A stretch of DNA of 64,000 nt, from NCBI RefSeq assembly GCF_029952445.1, contig NZ_JAQPPK010000025.1:19695-83694 (forward strand). Reading direction: 5' to 3'. Positions within the stretch are counted from its first letter, which is position 1. The number at the start of each line of letters is the position of its first letter. The notes below the pieces were generated by a model that ran no database searches, had not been told where the DNA came from, and saw only the letters and a list, made by a program, of their open reading frames with translations. Shown here piece after piece: positions 18,425 to 26,593 of the stretch. This stretch comes from Paenarthrobacter nitroguajacolicus (lineage in GTDB: Bacteria > Actinomycetota > Actinomycetes > Actinomycetales > Micrococcaceae). The translations under genes were made by a program, and so were the position numbers.

Positions 18425-20218
18425 TTACTTGACGAACTGGGGAAGCCGCGCGGGAGTGCCGGTGGAGGGGGCCACGTTGTAGGTCCTCAGTACCTGCGAC
18501 ATTACCGATCGGAACACAGGACCGTTGGTGATCCCGTAGATGTTCCCCTTGGGGCGCTGCAGGACCACTTCCACGATGAACCGGGGGTCATCCATGGGGG
18601 CCATGCCGACCATCGAGGCTGTGTAGCCGTCGAATCCAGGCAATCCGTCCTCCCGTGGGGCCTGGGACGTACCGGTCTTGGCTCCCACACGGTAGCCGTC
18701 TATGGCGGCGTCCTTGATCTGTCCTTCGGTCACGGCACTTTCCAGGATGTCCCGGACCTGCTGGGCGGTCTCCTTGGAGACCACCTGGCTTGGGTCCTTG
18801 GCGGGGGCCTTTTGTTCCTGGCCGTCGGGACCGATGTAGCCGTCAATCAGCCTCGGCTGAAGCATCACGCCGTTGTTGGCGATGCTCTGGAAAGCCCGGA
18901 CGGTCTGGAGTGTCGATTGCGATACGCCTTGGCCAAAGAGCACCGTGTACTGCTGGCGTTCGTCCCACTGGTCGGGCGTGGCAAGGATGCCCGACGCTTC
19001 TCCCGGCAGGCCGATGTCCGGCTGCTCGCCGATGCCGAATTTCTTCAGGTAGTCATACCGCTGCTCTTTGGTCAGGCGGCTTCCAACCATCACGGTGCCG
19101 GTGTTCATCGACCAGCCGAGGATGCCTGCAAGGGTGCGTTCTTCGGTTCCGTGCTCGAAAGCGTCGGTGAAAGTTTGTCCGTCAATGGTGTAGGAGGGCG
19201 GAATGGTGAAATGGTCCAGCGGGAAGGACTTGCCTTCCTCGATGGCTGCGGCGGCCGTGATCATTTTCTGGACGGAACCGGGCTCATAGGCGGCAGTGAC
19301 CGAACGCACGCCACGGTCCTTGGCATCAACCTTGCCGGGGTCGTTCGGGTCCGGGGCGTTGGTGTCGGCCATGGCGATGAGATTTCCGGTCTTCGTGTCC
19401 ATCACCACGATGGAACCCCATTCGGCGTTCATCTTGTTCACCTGGCTCTGGATGGCCTGCTGGGCGAAATACTGGATGTCCGTATTGATGGTCAATTTGA
19501 CGTCACTGCCGTCCACGGCGGGAGTCAGTTCATCGGTGGCCACCGGGATCCGGAGGCCGTCAGCGCCGATCTCGAAAACGCGCTTGCCTTCGGTACCGCG
19601 CAGAATCTCGTCCTGCGTTTGCTCAATGCCCGCCTGGCCGGTGGTCCCGTCCTTCAGGAAGCCAATCACCCCGCCGGCCACGCTGCCGTTGGGGTAGACA
19701 CGCTTGCTGATGCCTTCTGCCCTTAGTCCCGGGATGTACAGCTTGGAGATCCGGTCCTCGAGCTCGGGCTTGATGTCCTTGGCCACCACGAAGTACTGCT
19801 TATCCCCCGTCAGGGACTCACGCACCTTGGCAACGTCTGTCCCCAGGAGGGCAGCCAGGTCCGCAATGCCCTGGTCACGGGTGATTTCGTCGAGCTTTTC
19901 CGTCTTCTCGTTGTACCGGTGGAATGTCTCAGTACTGGTGTTCACCGTCTGGTCGACCACGATGTTGTACCTGATGACACTGCTTGCCAGGACCGTGCCG
20001 TTGGCATCCAGGATCTGGCCGCGCTCGGCAGGGAGGACTTGGGGGGTCAGCCGCTTGGCAAGGGCAGCTTCGGCCATTCCACCCATGTCCAAGCCCTGCA
20101 CCATGAACAACTTGCCGCCCACTACCAGCAGCAGGGTCAGCATGATGCCGAGCCCCACGCGCAGCCGCCTTCGTGCCGCCGGCGTCGCTTTTTTCGATGT
20201 GCCGGGGTTCTGAGCCAC
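18425..20218 (-). CDS. ftsI: Septal peptidoglycan transpeptidase FtsI (PBP2b/PBP3 class B)
   Basis: Class B penicillin-binding protein that crosslinks septal wall with FtsW. It has a short basic cytoplasmic N-terminus, one transmembrane helix (VGLGIMLTLLLVVGGKLFMV), a PBP dimer domain, then the transpeptidase domain with the active-site serine in YEPGSVQKM, SMN near residue 360, and KTGTSQ. 597 aa. No PASTA domains. GTG start with AAGGA upstream. It precedes murE in transcription order and follows ftsL by 42 bp. Confidence 0.96.
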   Translation of the reverse strand: MAQNPGTSKKATPAARRRLRVGLGIMLTLLLVVGGKLFMVQGLDMGGMAEAALAKRLTPQVLPAERGQILDANGTVLASSVIRYNIVVDQTVNTSTETFHRYNEKTEKLDEITRDQGIADLAALLGTDVAKVRESLTGDKQYFVVAKDIKPELEDRISKLYIPGLRAEGISKRVYPNGSVAGGVIGFLKDGTTGQAGIEQTQDEILRGTEGKRVFEIGADGLRIPVATDELTPAVDGSDVKLTINTDIQYFAQQAIQSQVNKMNAEWGSIVVMDTKTGNLIAMADTNAPDPNDPGKVDAKDRGVRSVTAAYEPGSVQKMITAAAAIEEGKSFPLDHFTIPPSYTIDGQTFTDAFEHGTEERTLAGILGWSMNTGTVMVGSRLTKEQRYDYLKKFGIGEQPDIGLPGEASGILATPDQWDERQQYTVLFGQGVSQSTLQTVRAFQSIANNGVMLQPRLIDGYIGPDGQEQKAPAKDPSQVVSKETAQQVRDILESAVTEGQIKDAAIDGYRVGAKTGTSQAPREDGLPGFDGYTASMVGMAPMDDPRFIVEVVLQRPKGNIYGITNGPVFRSVMSQVLRTYNVAPSTGTPARLPQFVK

Positions 20219-20260
20219 GTTGATTCCTTGCTGCTGGCCTTGGTTCAGTGGACGGATGGA

Positions 20261-20923
20261 CTACTGTCCGGGTGTCTTCTGTTCGGGGGCCGGGACCGAC
20301 CCTCCGTGAAGGTCCACCGGCGGTGTCGCTGCCGGGGAAGCCGGAGTTGCCGGCGGGGTTGCCTGGGTTGCCGGCGCCACGGGTGTAACTGGCTTAAGGT
20401 TCTCCAACGGTTCCTTGGTGGTTACCGAGGGTACAACGTCCAGCACTCCTCCCACGGCGGGAGGAGCCAGGACAGCCCCCGGGTTCTCACCCTTGACCGC
20501 GGGAGTAGCCTTCCCGGTCACAGTCATCGTGTTCAGGTCGATCTGGCCTTTGACCGTGGAAGGAACCATTCCCAATTCTGTCGCCTTGGCAGCCAGATTC
20601 TGGGGAGCTTCGTAATTCTGTTTCTTCTGTGTCAGGTCCTGGTTTTCCTTGTTGAGGGTTGCTGCCTGGGCCTTGAGCTGCACCAGCTGGTACTGCGCAG
20701 TGGACACGGAGATGTTCAGGACCAACACAGTCAGGAGAGCCGCGGCCATGGCAACGAAGCACAGCACCACGAACGGGGTCCTGCGCCTGCCCGGGGCACT
20801 GCGTACCACGGAGAGCGGGGTGCGCGGCCTGCGGGCGACATCGGGCTTCCCGGCGGGCGTCGGAAGCGCGCGGGCAGTGTTGCCCACCACGGAGGGCAAA
20901 GTCCTCGCTGCGGCGTTGCTCAT
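20261..20923 (-). CDS. ftsL: FtsL-like divisome protein with proline-rich tail
   Basis: Small bitopic divisome protein. The basic N-terminus (about 45 aa) leads into one transmembrane helix (TPFVVLCFVAMAAALLTVLVL). A leucine-zipper-like coiled coil follows (QYQLVQLKAQAATLNKEN), then a periplasm-side segment of about 100 aa very rich in Ala, Pro, Thr and Val. Position between rsmH (4-bp overlap) and ftsI identifies it as FtsL. At 220 aa it is about twice the usual size because of the low-complexity C-terminus. GAGGAG precedes the ATG. Confidence 0.85.
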   Translation of the reverse strand: MSNAAARTLPSVVGNTARALPTPAGKPDVARRPRTPLSVVRSAPGRRRTPFVVLCFVAMAAALLTVLVLNISVSTAQYQLVQLKAQAATLNKENQDLTQKKQNYEAPQNLAAKATELGMVPSTVKGQIDLNTMTVTGKATPAVKGENPGAVLAPPAVGGVLDVVPSVTTKEPLENLKPVTPVAPATQATPPATPASPAATPPVDLHGGSVPAPEQKTPGQ

Positions 20924-21918
20924 GCGTCTCTCCTCGGTTTAATTCGTTCGACGGCCCTCAGTCGCGCGGAAGCCGCTCGAGGATTCTCGGCGATTTCTGC
21001 CGCCGTGGGCACTTCCGTGCCTTTGGTGATGGTCTTCAATTCAGGTTTGTGTTCTTCGAGCTCCACGGGGAAGCCGAGCGGCGCCGAGGATTTCGAGCCC
21101 TTCTGGAACACGGACTTCACGATCTTGTCTTCCAGCGAGTGGTAGGACATCACCACCACGCGTCCACCCAGTGCCGTGGATGCCACGGCAGCCGGAACTG
21201 CGCGCTCCAGGACATCGAGTTCCTCGTTGACCTCAATCCGCAGGGCCTGGAACGTACGCTTGGCCGGATGTCCCCCGCTTTTGGCTGCCGCCGCCGGCAC
21301 CACACTGCGGATCTGCTCCACAAGCTCGCCCGTGGTGGCGAAAGGCTTTTCCACCCTGGCGTTCACGATCCTGTTGGCGATCCGTCCGGCAAACTTCTCT
21401 TCACCCCATTTGCGGATGATGCGGACCAGGTCTTCTTCGCTGTAGTTGTTCACGACGTCAGCCGCCGTCTGCCCACGGCTCGTGTCCATGCGCATGTCCA
21501 ACGGGGCATCGTAGGAGTAGGCGAAACCGCGTTCGCGTTCGTCCAGCTGCAAGGAGGACACCCCCAGGTCCATCAGAATTCCGTGGACCTCCGTGATGCC
21601 AAGGTCAGCCAGTACGTCCTCGATCTCGTCATACACGGCGTGGACAAGGTCGGTGCGCCGCGAAAAGGGTTCCAACCGGGCACCGGCCAGGGAAAGTGCT
21701 TCCTCGTCCCTGTCAATGCCAACCAGGTGAAGATCGGGGAAGCGTTGCAGCATCGCCTCGGAGTGTCCGCCCATGCCGAGCGTCGCATCGATGGCAACGG
21801 GAGTTTCTCCCCGACTCCTCGCAGCCTCAAAGCCGGGAGCGAGCAGGTTGATGCAGCGGTCTTTCAGGACGGGCACGTGGCGCTCCGATGTGGGCTTTGC
21901 CGCGTCCTGCTCTTCCAC
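20920..21918 (-). CDS. rsmH: 16S rRNA m4C1402 methyltransferase RsmH (MraW)
   Basis: S-adenosylmethionine-dependent methyltransferase acting on N4 of C1402 in 16S rRNA. Conserved blocks are HVPVLKDRCINLL, the SAM site DATLGMGGHSEAML, LGVSSLQLDERERGFAY, and the C-terminal SYHSLEDKIVK. I start it at GTG 21918 (332 aa), because AGAGGAGG sits 4-5 bp upstream. An ATG at 21948 and a longer frame to 22056 are less likely, as they run into the structured leader. It is the second gene of the dcw operon. Confidence 0.95.
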   Translation of the reverse strand: MEEQDAAKPTSERHVPVLKDRCINLLAPGFEAARSRGETPVAIDATLGMGGHSEAMLQRFPDLHLVGIDRDEEALSLAGARLEPFSRRTDLVHAVYDEIEDVLADLGITEVHGILMDLGVSSLQLDERERGFAYSYDAPLDMRMDTSRGQTAADVVNNYSEEDLVRIIRKWGEEKFAGRIANRIVNARVEKPFATTGELVEQIRSVVPAAAAKSGGHPAKRTFQALRIEVNEELDVLERAVPAAVASTALGGRVVVMSYHSLEDKIVKSVFQKGSKSSAPLGFPVELEEHKPELKTITKGTEVPTAAEIAENPRAASARLRAVERIKPRRDA

Positions 21919-21953
21919 GCTGCCTCCTCTTTCCTCAGTTACGTTCATGGTGA

Positions 21954-22059
21954 TTCTTGAATCGGATCCCCATCCGCGCCTATCGTCCCGCCGGCCTGGC
22001 TCAGGGGAAGTTGAGCCAGGAAGACTGTTCGATGGGCGGCTGGAGATCCCATTCAAGAA
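21954..22059 (-). ncRNA. mraW-type structured leader RNA upstream of rsmH
   Basis: On the minus strand, TTCTTGAAT (22051-22059) pairs with ATTCAAGAA (21954-21962), with further GGATC/GATCC pairing inside. The enclosed region contains a perfect 9-bp hairpin, CCTGGCTCA with TGAGCCAGG (21995-22020), whose terminal loop reads ACTTCCCC. A hairpin with a CUUCCCC loop just ahead of mraW (rsmH) is, to my memory, the hallmark of the actinobacterial mraW RNA motif. The function is unknown; a cis-regulatory role for the division operon is assumed. It occupies most of the 164-bp mraZ-rsmH gap. Confidence 0.75.
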
Positions 22060-22082
22060 GCGGTACTGCTTCCACTGACCGG

Positions 22083-22514
22083 TTAGATGAACCCGGGCAG
22101 ATTGTCGTCATCCGTTTCCGAGAAGGCTGCTTCCTTCTCGTTGAGGTACTCGTTCCAAGCATCGGCATCCCAGATCTCAGCACGGGTACCGGCACCGATC
22201 ACGGCCAGTTCCCTTCCCAAGCCTGCGTATGCACGGAGCGCTGGCGGAATAGTCACGCGCCCCTGCTTGTCAGGTACTTCATCCGAGGCCCCGGACAGAA
22301 AAACCCGGATGTAGTCACGGGCCTGCTTGGAAGACAGTGGTGCCTCCCGCATCGACTCGTGGATACGTTCGAATTCCTTCTGGCTGAAGACGTAGATGCA
22401 GCGCTCCTGGCCCCTCGTGAGAACCAAACCCTCTGCAAGCTCCTCGCGGAACTTGGCGGGAAGTATGATCCGGCCCTTTTCGTCGAGACGCGGAGAGTGA
22501 GTGCCCAGAAACAC
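22083..22514 (-). CDS. mraZ: Transcriptional regulator MraZ
   Basis: DNA-binding protein with two swapped-hairpin AbrB-like repeats: DEKGRIILPAKFR near residue 11 and DKQGRVTIPPALR near residue 90. This duplicated pattern is diagnostic. In other bacteria MraZ forms a ring and binds spaced GTGGG-like repeats ahead of its own operon. The GTG at 22514 gives 143 aa, the family's standard length, with GGGGC upstream. It is first in the dcw operon, and candidate target boxes lie at 22581-22605. Confidence 0.95.
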   Translation of the reverse strand: MFLGTHSPRLDEKGRIILPAKFREELAEGLVLTRGQERCIYVFSQKEFERIHESMREAPLSSKQARDYIRVFLSGASDEVPDKQGRVTIPPALRAYAGLGRELAVIGAGTRAEIWDADAWNEYLNEKEAAFSETDDDNLPGFI

Positions 22515-22580
22515 TGGCCCCACCGCCCCTCAGTCAAGGTGCCCGCACATACCCAACACTGCCACTACCCTCTTATGCGC

Positions 22581-22605
22581 TCCACTTTACTCCACAACGC
22601 CCCAC
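22581..22605 (-). promoter_or_regulatory. Candidate MraZ operator (three GTGG boxes, 10-bp period)
   Basis: Read on the minus strand the sequence gives TGTGGGGCGT, TGTGGAGTAA, AGTGGAGCGC: three direct repeats of GTGG(G/A)G exactly 10 bp apart, 68 bp upstream of the mraZ start. MraZ of other bacteria recognises three to four such repeats at one helical turn. A related AAAGTGGTGGA lies just upstream (22631-22641). Confidence 0.7.
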
Positions 22606-22716
22606 AGTCAACGCACTTGGGGGTGTTTCTCCACCACTTTGAGATTCCGCCAGGCCGTATTGGCGCGGATTTCCCGGTGGTGGAGTGAAGTGGGGGCATA
22701 ACCGCCCTGCTGGCCA

Positions 22717-22749
22717 AGGTGGCGTTGCCAAGAACCCTGAACGCCACCT
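22717..22749. repeat. 10-bp inverted repeat in the mraZ upstream region
   Basis: AGGTGGCGTT (22717-22726) and AACGCCACCT (22740-22749) are exact reverse complements, separated by 13 nt. No T-run follows on either strand. It could be a second hairpin behind the DUF3040 gene or a protein-binding palindrome. Confidence 0.5.
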
Positions 22750-22825
22750 GGGAGCCGTGCAGGGTCGGAATTTAACGCTGCGGGGGAGGAAAGTGGAGAT
22801 GGTGGTGCAGGGTGCTTAAATGCGA

Positions 22826-22850
22826 AAGGACCCGCTTAGCGGGTCCTTTG
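22826..22850. terminator. Bidirectional hairpin terminator after the DUF3040 gene
   Basis: AAAGGACCCGC (22826-22836), loop TTA, GCGGGTCCTTT (22840-22850): an 11-bp perfect stem with A/T ends on both sides. It isolates the mraZ operon promoter region from the DUF3040 transcript. Confidence 0.75.
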
Positions 22851-22925
22851 TTCAAACCTGGGAAGGATCAGTGGCACGCCTGACTCACCGTGGTCATACT
22901 GCCGGGACTGCAGGTACGCCCTTCG

Positions 22926-23294
22926 TCAGTGGTCGTCGCGACGCCGTTCATCCCAGCGCTCTTCGAGGCTGCTCATGAAGGTGCTCTTGGGCTTGGCCTT
23001 CGCGGACTTTCCCTTGCCGGCCTTTCCAAAGGACGATCCACGCAACGTCGCGAAGTACACACCAGCACCCATGACGATGAAGCCGAGGACACCCACGGGT
23101 ATCGCCTGCAAGGAAACGCCAACGAGCAGGAGAAGAATGCCGGCAATCGCGCCAAGGACGCCAATGATGACATGCCGGGTTGACCAGCTGCGGATGGGAT
23201 CCGAACCCATGGTGTTGGCAAACTTCGGATCGTCCTCATGAAGTTGCTTTTCAAGTTGCTCAAGCAGCTTCTGTTCGTGCTCCGAGAGGGGCAT
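22926..23294 (-). CDS. DUF3040 membrane protein (Rv2169c-like)
   Basis: 122-aa protein of the actinobacterial DUF3040 family. It has the signature MPLSEHEQKLLEQLEKQL at the N-terminus, two hydrophobic helices (about residues 40-60 and 64-84) and a very basic C-terminal tail (GKAGKGKSAKAKPKS). No biochemical function is known. Conserved placement next to mraZ suggests an envelope-related role, but this is only context. It is probably monocistronic, with a terminator at 22826-22850. Confidence 0.88.
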   Translation of the reverse strand: MPLSEHEQKLLEQLEKQLHEDDPKFANTMGSDPIRSWSTRHVIIGVLGAIAGILLLLVGVSLQAIPVGVLGFIVMGAGVYFATLRGSSFGKAGKGKSAKAKPKSTFMSSLEERWDERRRDDH

Positions 23295-23531
23295 CGCGAC
23301 CTCCTTTAGTCAGCCAGCGTCTGGACACAACGCGTCCTGTGCGTCTGTTTACCCAACGATCGGACCAAGAATTTCGTTCCCAAAATACCCTCTTGGTTCA
23401 GCGGGGATCCCGGGGCCGACTGTTCAGGAAACAGTTTGTCCAGACGATCTAAATCTCTGTAATAAATAGGATAGTTTGTCGGGGGCCGTTCTGAAAGACG
23501 CCCGGGCCTGGCGGGACCAAGGTCACAGGGA

Positions 23532-24818
23532 TCATCTGTCCGAGGCAGGCTTGCCGGGTTCAAGGAGCCGGGCAGGGAGCAGGGTTTTGGACCCAAAGCG
23601 CTGGGAAACCCGGTCCAGGGCCTGTTCGGCGGCCCGCCAGTTGTCATCGCGGCGGTCCAAACTCAATTGCATCGATGTCTGACCGGCAGGTTCCAATTGC
23701 TCGGCCCGCACGCCAACCAACCTGACGCTCATGGAGCGGGGCCCCAGGGACTCCAGGAGCTGTACTGCCACTTGGTAGATCAGTTGTGCACTGTCCACGG
23801 GAGTGTGAACGGTGCGGCTGCGCGAGACCGTGGAGAAGTCGGCGTAGCGGAGTTTCAAAGCAACTGTCCGCGCAAGCATTCCGGAACTGCGAAGACGGCT
23901 TGCCGTGCGATGGGACAGCCGCAACAACTCCCTGTGCAGCAAGGCATTATCGGCCGTGTCAACGGAGAACGTTTCTTCAGCCCCAATGCTCTTTTCAAGC
24001 CTGGTTGGCGTTACCGGCCGCGGATCAATGCCCATGGACAGCCGGTGGACGTGCTCCCCGCTTGCCCCAAGGACTTTTTTCAGGGAAGAAAGCGGTGTTG
24101 CAGCCACGTCAGCGACCGTGCGGATGCCCATGCGTGCCAGTACCTCGCCGGTCTTCCCACCTACGCCCCAGAGTGCGCTGACGGGAAGTGAGTGAAGGTA
24201 GGAAAGGGTGTCGTCGGCGTCGATCTGCAGGATGCCATCGGGTTTACACCGCGTGGAGGCGATCTTGGCGACGAACTTGGTACCGGCAATACCCACCGAA
24301 GCCGTGATCCCCAGCTCGGACTGGACCCTTCGCCTAATCAGGTGGCCGATGCCCAGGGGTGCCCCCAGCCTGCGGATGGCACCACCGACATCCAGGAAAG
24401 CTTCGTCCACGCTCAGCGGCTCCACCAAGTCCGTAATTGAGGCGAAGATCTCCATGAGCTGCGCAGAGACCTCGTAGTACAGGGTGTGGCGTGGATTGAT
24501 GACCACCGCCGTGGGACACCGCCTCATCGCGATGGACATCGGCATGGCGGACTTCACCCCCGTGGCCCGGGCTTCATAGGAGGCGGAAAGAACCACGGAC
24601 CGCTCGGCGGGGAATCCCACGATCACGGGCTTGCCGCGGAGTTCGGGACGGCTGCGGAGTTCCACGGAGACAAAGAAGGCGTCCATGTCGACGTGCAGAA
24701 TGCTGGTTCGCCGCAATTCCCGCAGGGCGTCTCCAGCACTGCGGGCTGGCCTGTTGCCGGCGTTTGACTCGCCACCGGGTGCTTCCTGCCTCACAACGGC
24801 AATACTATGCCCGGGCAC
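23532..24818 (-). CDS. dinB: DNA polymerase IV (Y-family translesion polymerase)
   Basis: Error-prone lesion-bypass polymerase. The palm motifs ILHVDMDAFFVSVE and SVDEAFLDVGGAI carry the catalytic acidic residues, and a helix-hairpin-helix thumb (LWGVGGKTGEVLARMGI) and little-finger domain follow. 428 aa from the GTG at 24818; the first 30 residues are not conserved and an internal GTG at 24794 is possible. No beta-clamp motif was identified with confidence. Its start region is divergent from and overlaps the promoter area of the lipoprotein gene. Confidence 0.93.
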   Translation of the reverse strand: MPGHSIAVVRQEAPGGESNAGNRPARSAGDALRELRRTSILHVDMDAFFVSVELRSRPELRGKPVIVGFPAERSVVLSASYEARATGVKSAMPMSIAMRRCPTAVVINPRHTLYYEVSAQLMEIFASITDLVEPLSVDEAFLDVGGAIRRLGAPLGIGHLIRRRVQSELGITASVGIAGTKFVAKIASTRCKPDGILQIDADDTLSYLHSLPVSALWGVGGKTGEVLARMGIRTVADVAATPLSSLKKVLGASGEHVHRLSMGIDPRPVTPTRLEKSIGAEETFSVDTADNALLHRELLRLSHRTASRLRSSGMLARTVALKLRYADFSTVSRSRTVHTPVDSAQLIYQVAVQLLESLGPRSMSVRLVGVRAEQLEPAGQTSMQLSLDRRDDNWRAAEQALDRVSQRFGSKTLLPARLLEPGKPASDR

Positions 24819-24865
24819 TGACTAAACTGGAGGCAAAGTCCGGCTCAGCCCCAGGAAGGATACCT

Positions 24866-25453
24866 GTGAAGCTCTTTGGAACTCCTCAATCGCGAGGGTT
24901 TGCCCTGCTCGCAGTCAGTGTCGCAGTGGCGGCCTCCGCGTGCACCCCGTCGCCCAGCGGTTCGGCGGCGCCATCAGCCTCCGGCAGTTCCTCGTCGTCG
25001 CCTGCTTCGTCCACCTCGACGCCCACCGGGACCGCTTCCTCGGGCGGCAGCACAGCATCCCCCCAAACCACGGGGGCTACCGAATCCGGCGCCCCGGCCC
25101 CTGATGCCACTGCCACGGTCAACGCACTGGTCCCCGGATTCCCGGAGAAGCTCATCCCGGTCATGCCGAAAACCTCGGTGCGCTCCAGCAGCTTCGACAA
25201 GAATGCCTCCCTGGCCACCGTGGCGCTCGTCGGAACGATCAAGGCGCCCCCGGAGGGCGTGGTGGACTATTACAAATCTTCGCTGGAAGCCCAGGGATTC
25301 AAACTGGTTCCCGGTCCGGAAGCGGTAGGCAACGTCACGTCTCTGGACTTTGTCCGCGGAGATGGTGAAACAGTGAACGTTTCCATCATGCAAAAGGAAG
25401 GCGTCTCCACCTTCACCATCGGCGCCAACGTGGCGGCCGGGTCCATCAAGTGA
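24866..25453 (+). CDS. Putative lipoprotein
   Basis: The signal peptide ends in a lipobox, ASAC, near residue 22, so the mature protein should be lipid-anchored outside the membrane after LspA processing. A Ser/Pro/Ala/Thr-rich linker of about 70 residues follows. Then comes a compact 100-aa domain (from VPGFPEKLIPVMP) with no recognised family. The GTG at 24866 has AGGAAGGA 5 bp upstream. Its stop overlaps the polyprenyl synthase start (GTGA), so the two are probably translationally coupled. The function is unknown; the pairing suggests envelope lipid metabolism. Confidence 0.8.
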   Translation: MKLFGTPQSRGFALLAVSVAVAASACTPSPSGSAAPSASGSSSSSPASSTSTPTGTASSGGSTASPQTTGATESGAPAPDATATVNALVPGFPEKLIPVMPKTSVRSSSFDKNASLATVALVGTIKAPPEGVVDYYKSSLEAQGFKLVPGPEAVGNVTSLDFVRGDGETVNVSIMQKEGVSTFTIGANVAAGSIK

Positions 25454-26544
25454 CGCTCTCCTCCGACGTAGCAGCTGAGCAAGCGAGTTTCATTGACGGC
25501 GTCGCCGGCAGCCTCAACGGGTTCTTGTCAGAGCAAAGGGACGTCATGGCCACAGTCTCGCCGGACGTCGCTCCGCTCATAGGATCAATATCGACGTTGG
25601 TGACAGGGGGAAAGCGGCTGAGGGCGCTGATGTGCTACTGGGGTTGGCGTGGAGCGGGTGGCCTCGCCGGGGATCCGGACATCGTCACTGCCGGTTGTGC
25701 CCTGGAGCTCTTTCAGGCAGCAGCACTGATCCACGACGACATCATCGACCGTTCCGATACCCGACGCGGTGGCCCAAGCGTCCATAAACGCTTCAGCCAA
25801 CTCCACGAGGCGAATGGCTGGGCACTGGACAGTGAACACTTCGGCGATGCCGCCGCAATTTTGACCGGCGATCTCTGCCTCTCTTTCAGCGAGGAGTCTT
25901 TCACCGAGATTGGACCCCGGGCCCGGTCGGGAAGCGCCGCACGCCGTATCTTCAATGTCATGCGGGCAGAGGTAATGGCCGGCCAATACCTTGACATCCT
26001 CGAAGAAGTGGCCGGCCCTGTGCGCGACCGCGCCGCGTCCGTGGACCGCGCCAGGTCGATCATCCGCTACAAGTCGGCGAAGTACTCCACAGAACATCCA
26101 CTGGCGTTGGGCGGAGCACTTGCCGGCGCTCCTGCGGAACTGATTGCGGGATACTCCAGTTTCTCGCTGCCCCTCGGTGAGGCGTTCCAGATGCGCGACG
26201 ACGTCCTTGGGGTCTTCGGCGACCCAGCCACCACAGGGAAGCCTGCGGGCGATGACCTGCGGGAGGGTAAACGCACTGTGCTTGTGGGCTTTGCCCTTAA
26301 TCTGGCTTCAGAGGCCGACGCAGCCTACCTTGACCGTGTGCTGGGCGATCCGGATCTCGCCGAAGAGGACGTCGCCAGGATCCGCCGCCTCATGGTTGAG
26401 TGCGGTGCTTTGGACGCTACGGAGTCTTTGATCGAACAGCTGAGCAAAGACGCCTTCGAGGCCTTGGAACGTTTGCCACTGGACGAGGTCCCGCTTCTGG
26501 CACTGGGCCAACTCGCCGAAGCGGCGGTCAGCCGGGCCGCCTGA
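25450..26544 (+). CDS. Polyprenyl diphosphate synthase (trans-isoprenyl synthase)
   Basis: Elongates allylic diphosphates with IPP. The first aspartate-rich motif HDDIIDRSDTRRGG (DDxxD) and the second QMRDDVLGVFGD are both intact, as is GKRLRALMCYWGW at the N-terminus. 364 aa. Product length (geranylgeranyl versus longer, for menaquinone or carotenoids) cannot be decided here. Gene order resembles idsA2 near Rv2175c in mycobacteria. It starts by GTG inside the stop of the lipoprotein gene and ends at a strong terminator. Confidence 0.9.
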   Translation: MTLSSDVAAEQASFIDGVAGSLNGFLSEQRDVMATVSPDVAPLIGSISTLVTGGKRLRALMCYWGWRGAGGLAGDPDIVTAGCALELFQAAALIHDDIIDRSDTRRGGPSVHKRFSQLHEANGWALDSEHFGDAAAILTGDLCLSFSEESFTEIGPRARSGSAARRIFNVMRAEVMAGQYLDILEEVAGPVRDRAASVDRARSIIRYKSAKYSTEHPLALGGALAGAPAELIAGYSSFSLPLGEAFQMRDDVLGVFGDPATTGKPAGDDLREGKRTVLVGFALNLASEADAAYLDRVLGDPDLAEEDVARIRRLMVECGALDATESLIEQLSKDAFEALERLPLDEVPLLALGQLAEAAVSRAA

Positions 26545-26593
26545 GTCCAAAAGCCGGCATGGCTGCCCGGAGCCACTTGAGGCAAAAGACATG

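Larger units (their letters stand above)
22515..22925. other. 411-bp non-coding region upstream of mraZ
   Basis: This gap separates mraZ from the DUF3040 gene. It holds 10-bp-spaced GTGG boxes on the minus strand close to mraZ, a similar set on the plus strand at 22677-22696, an inverted repeat at 22717-22749, an AAAGTGGAG at 22789-22797 and a terminator hairpin at 22826-22850. No gene or known structured RNA was recognised in it. Confidence 0.7.

Noticed and set aside
18152..19726. Plus-strand open frame of 524 codons over ftsI and the murE start
   Set aside because: Antisense to FtsI, whose SVQK, SMN and KTG motifs are intact; no motif in the plus frame.
21919..22056. N-terminal extension of RsmH to 22056
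   Set aside because: The extension would run through the structured leader RNA and lacks homology; GTG 21918 has a near-perfect ribosome site.
22515..22925. Possible RNase P RNA gene in the largest gap
   Set aside because: GAGGAAAGT near 22785 resembles the conserved rnpB start, but the rest of the consensus and the P4 helix strands are not found.
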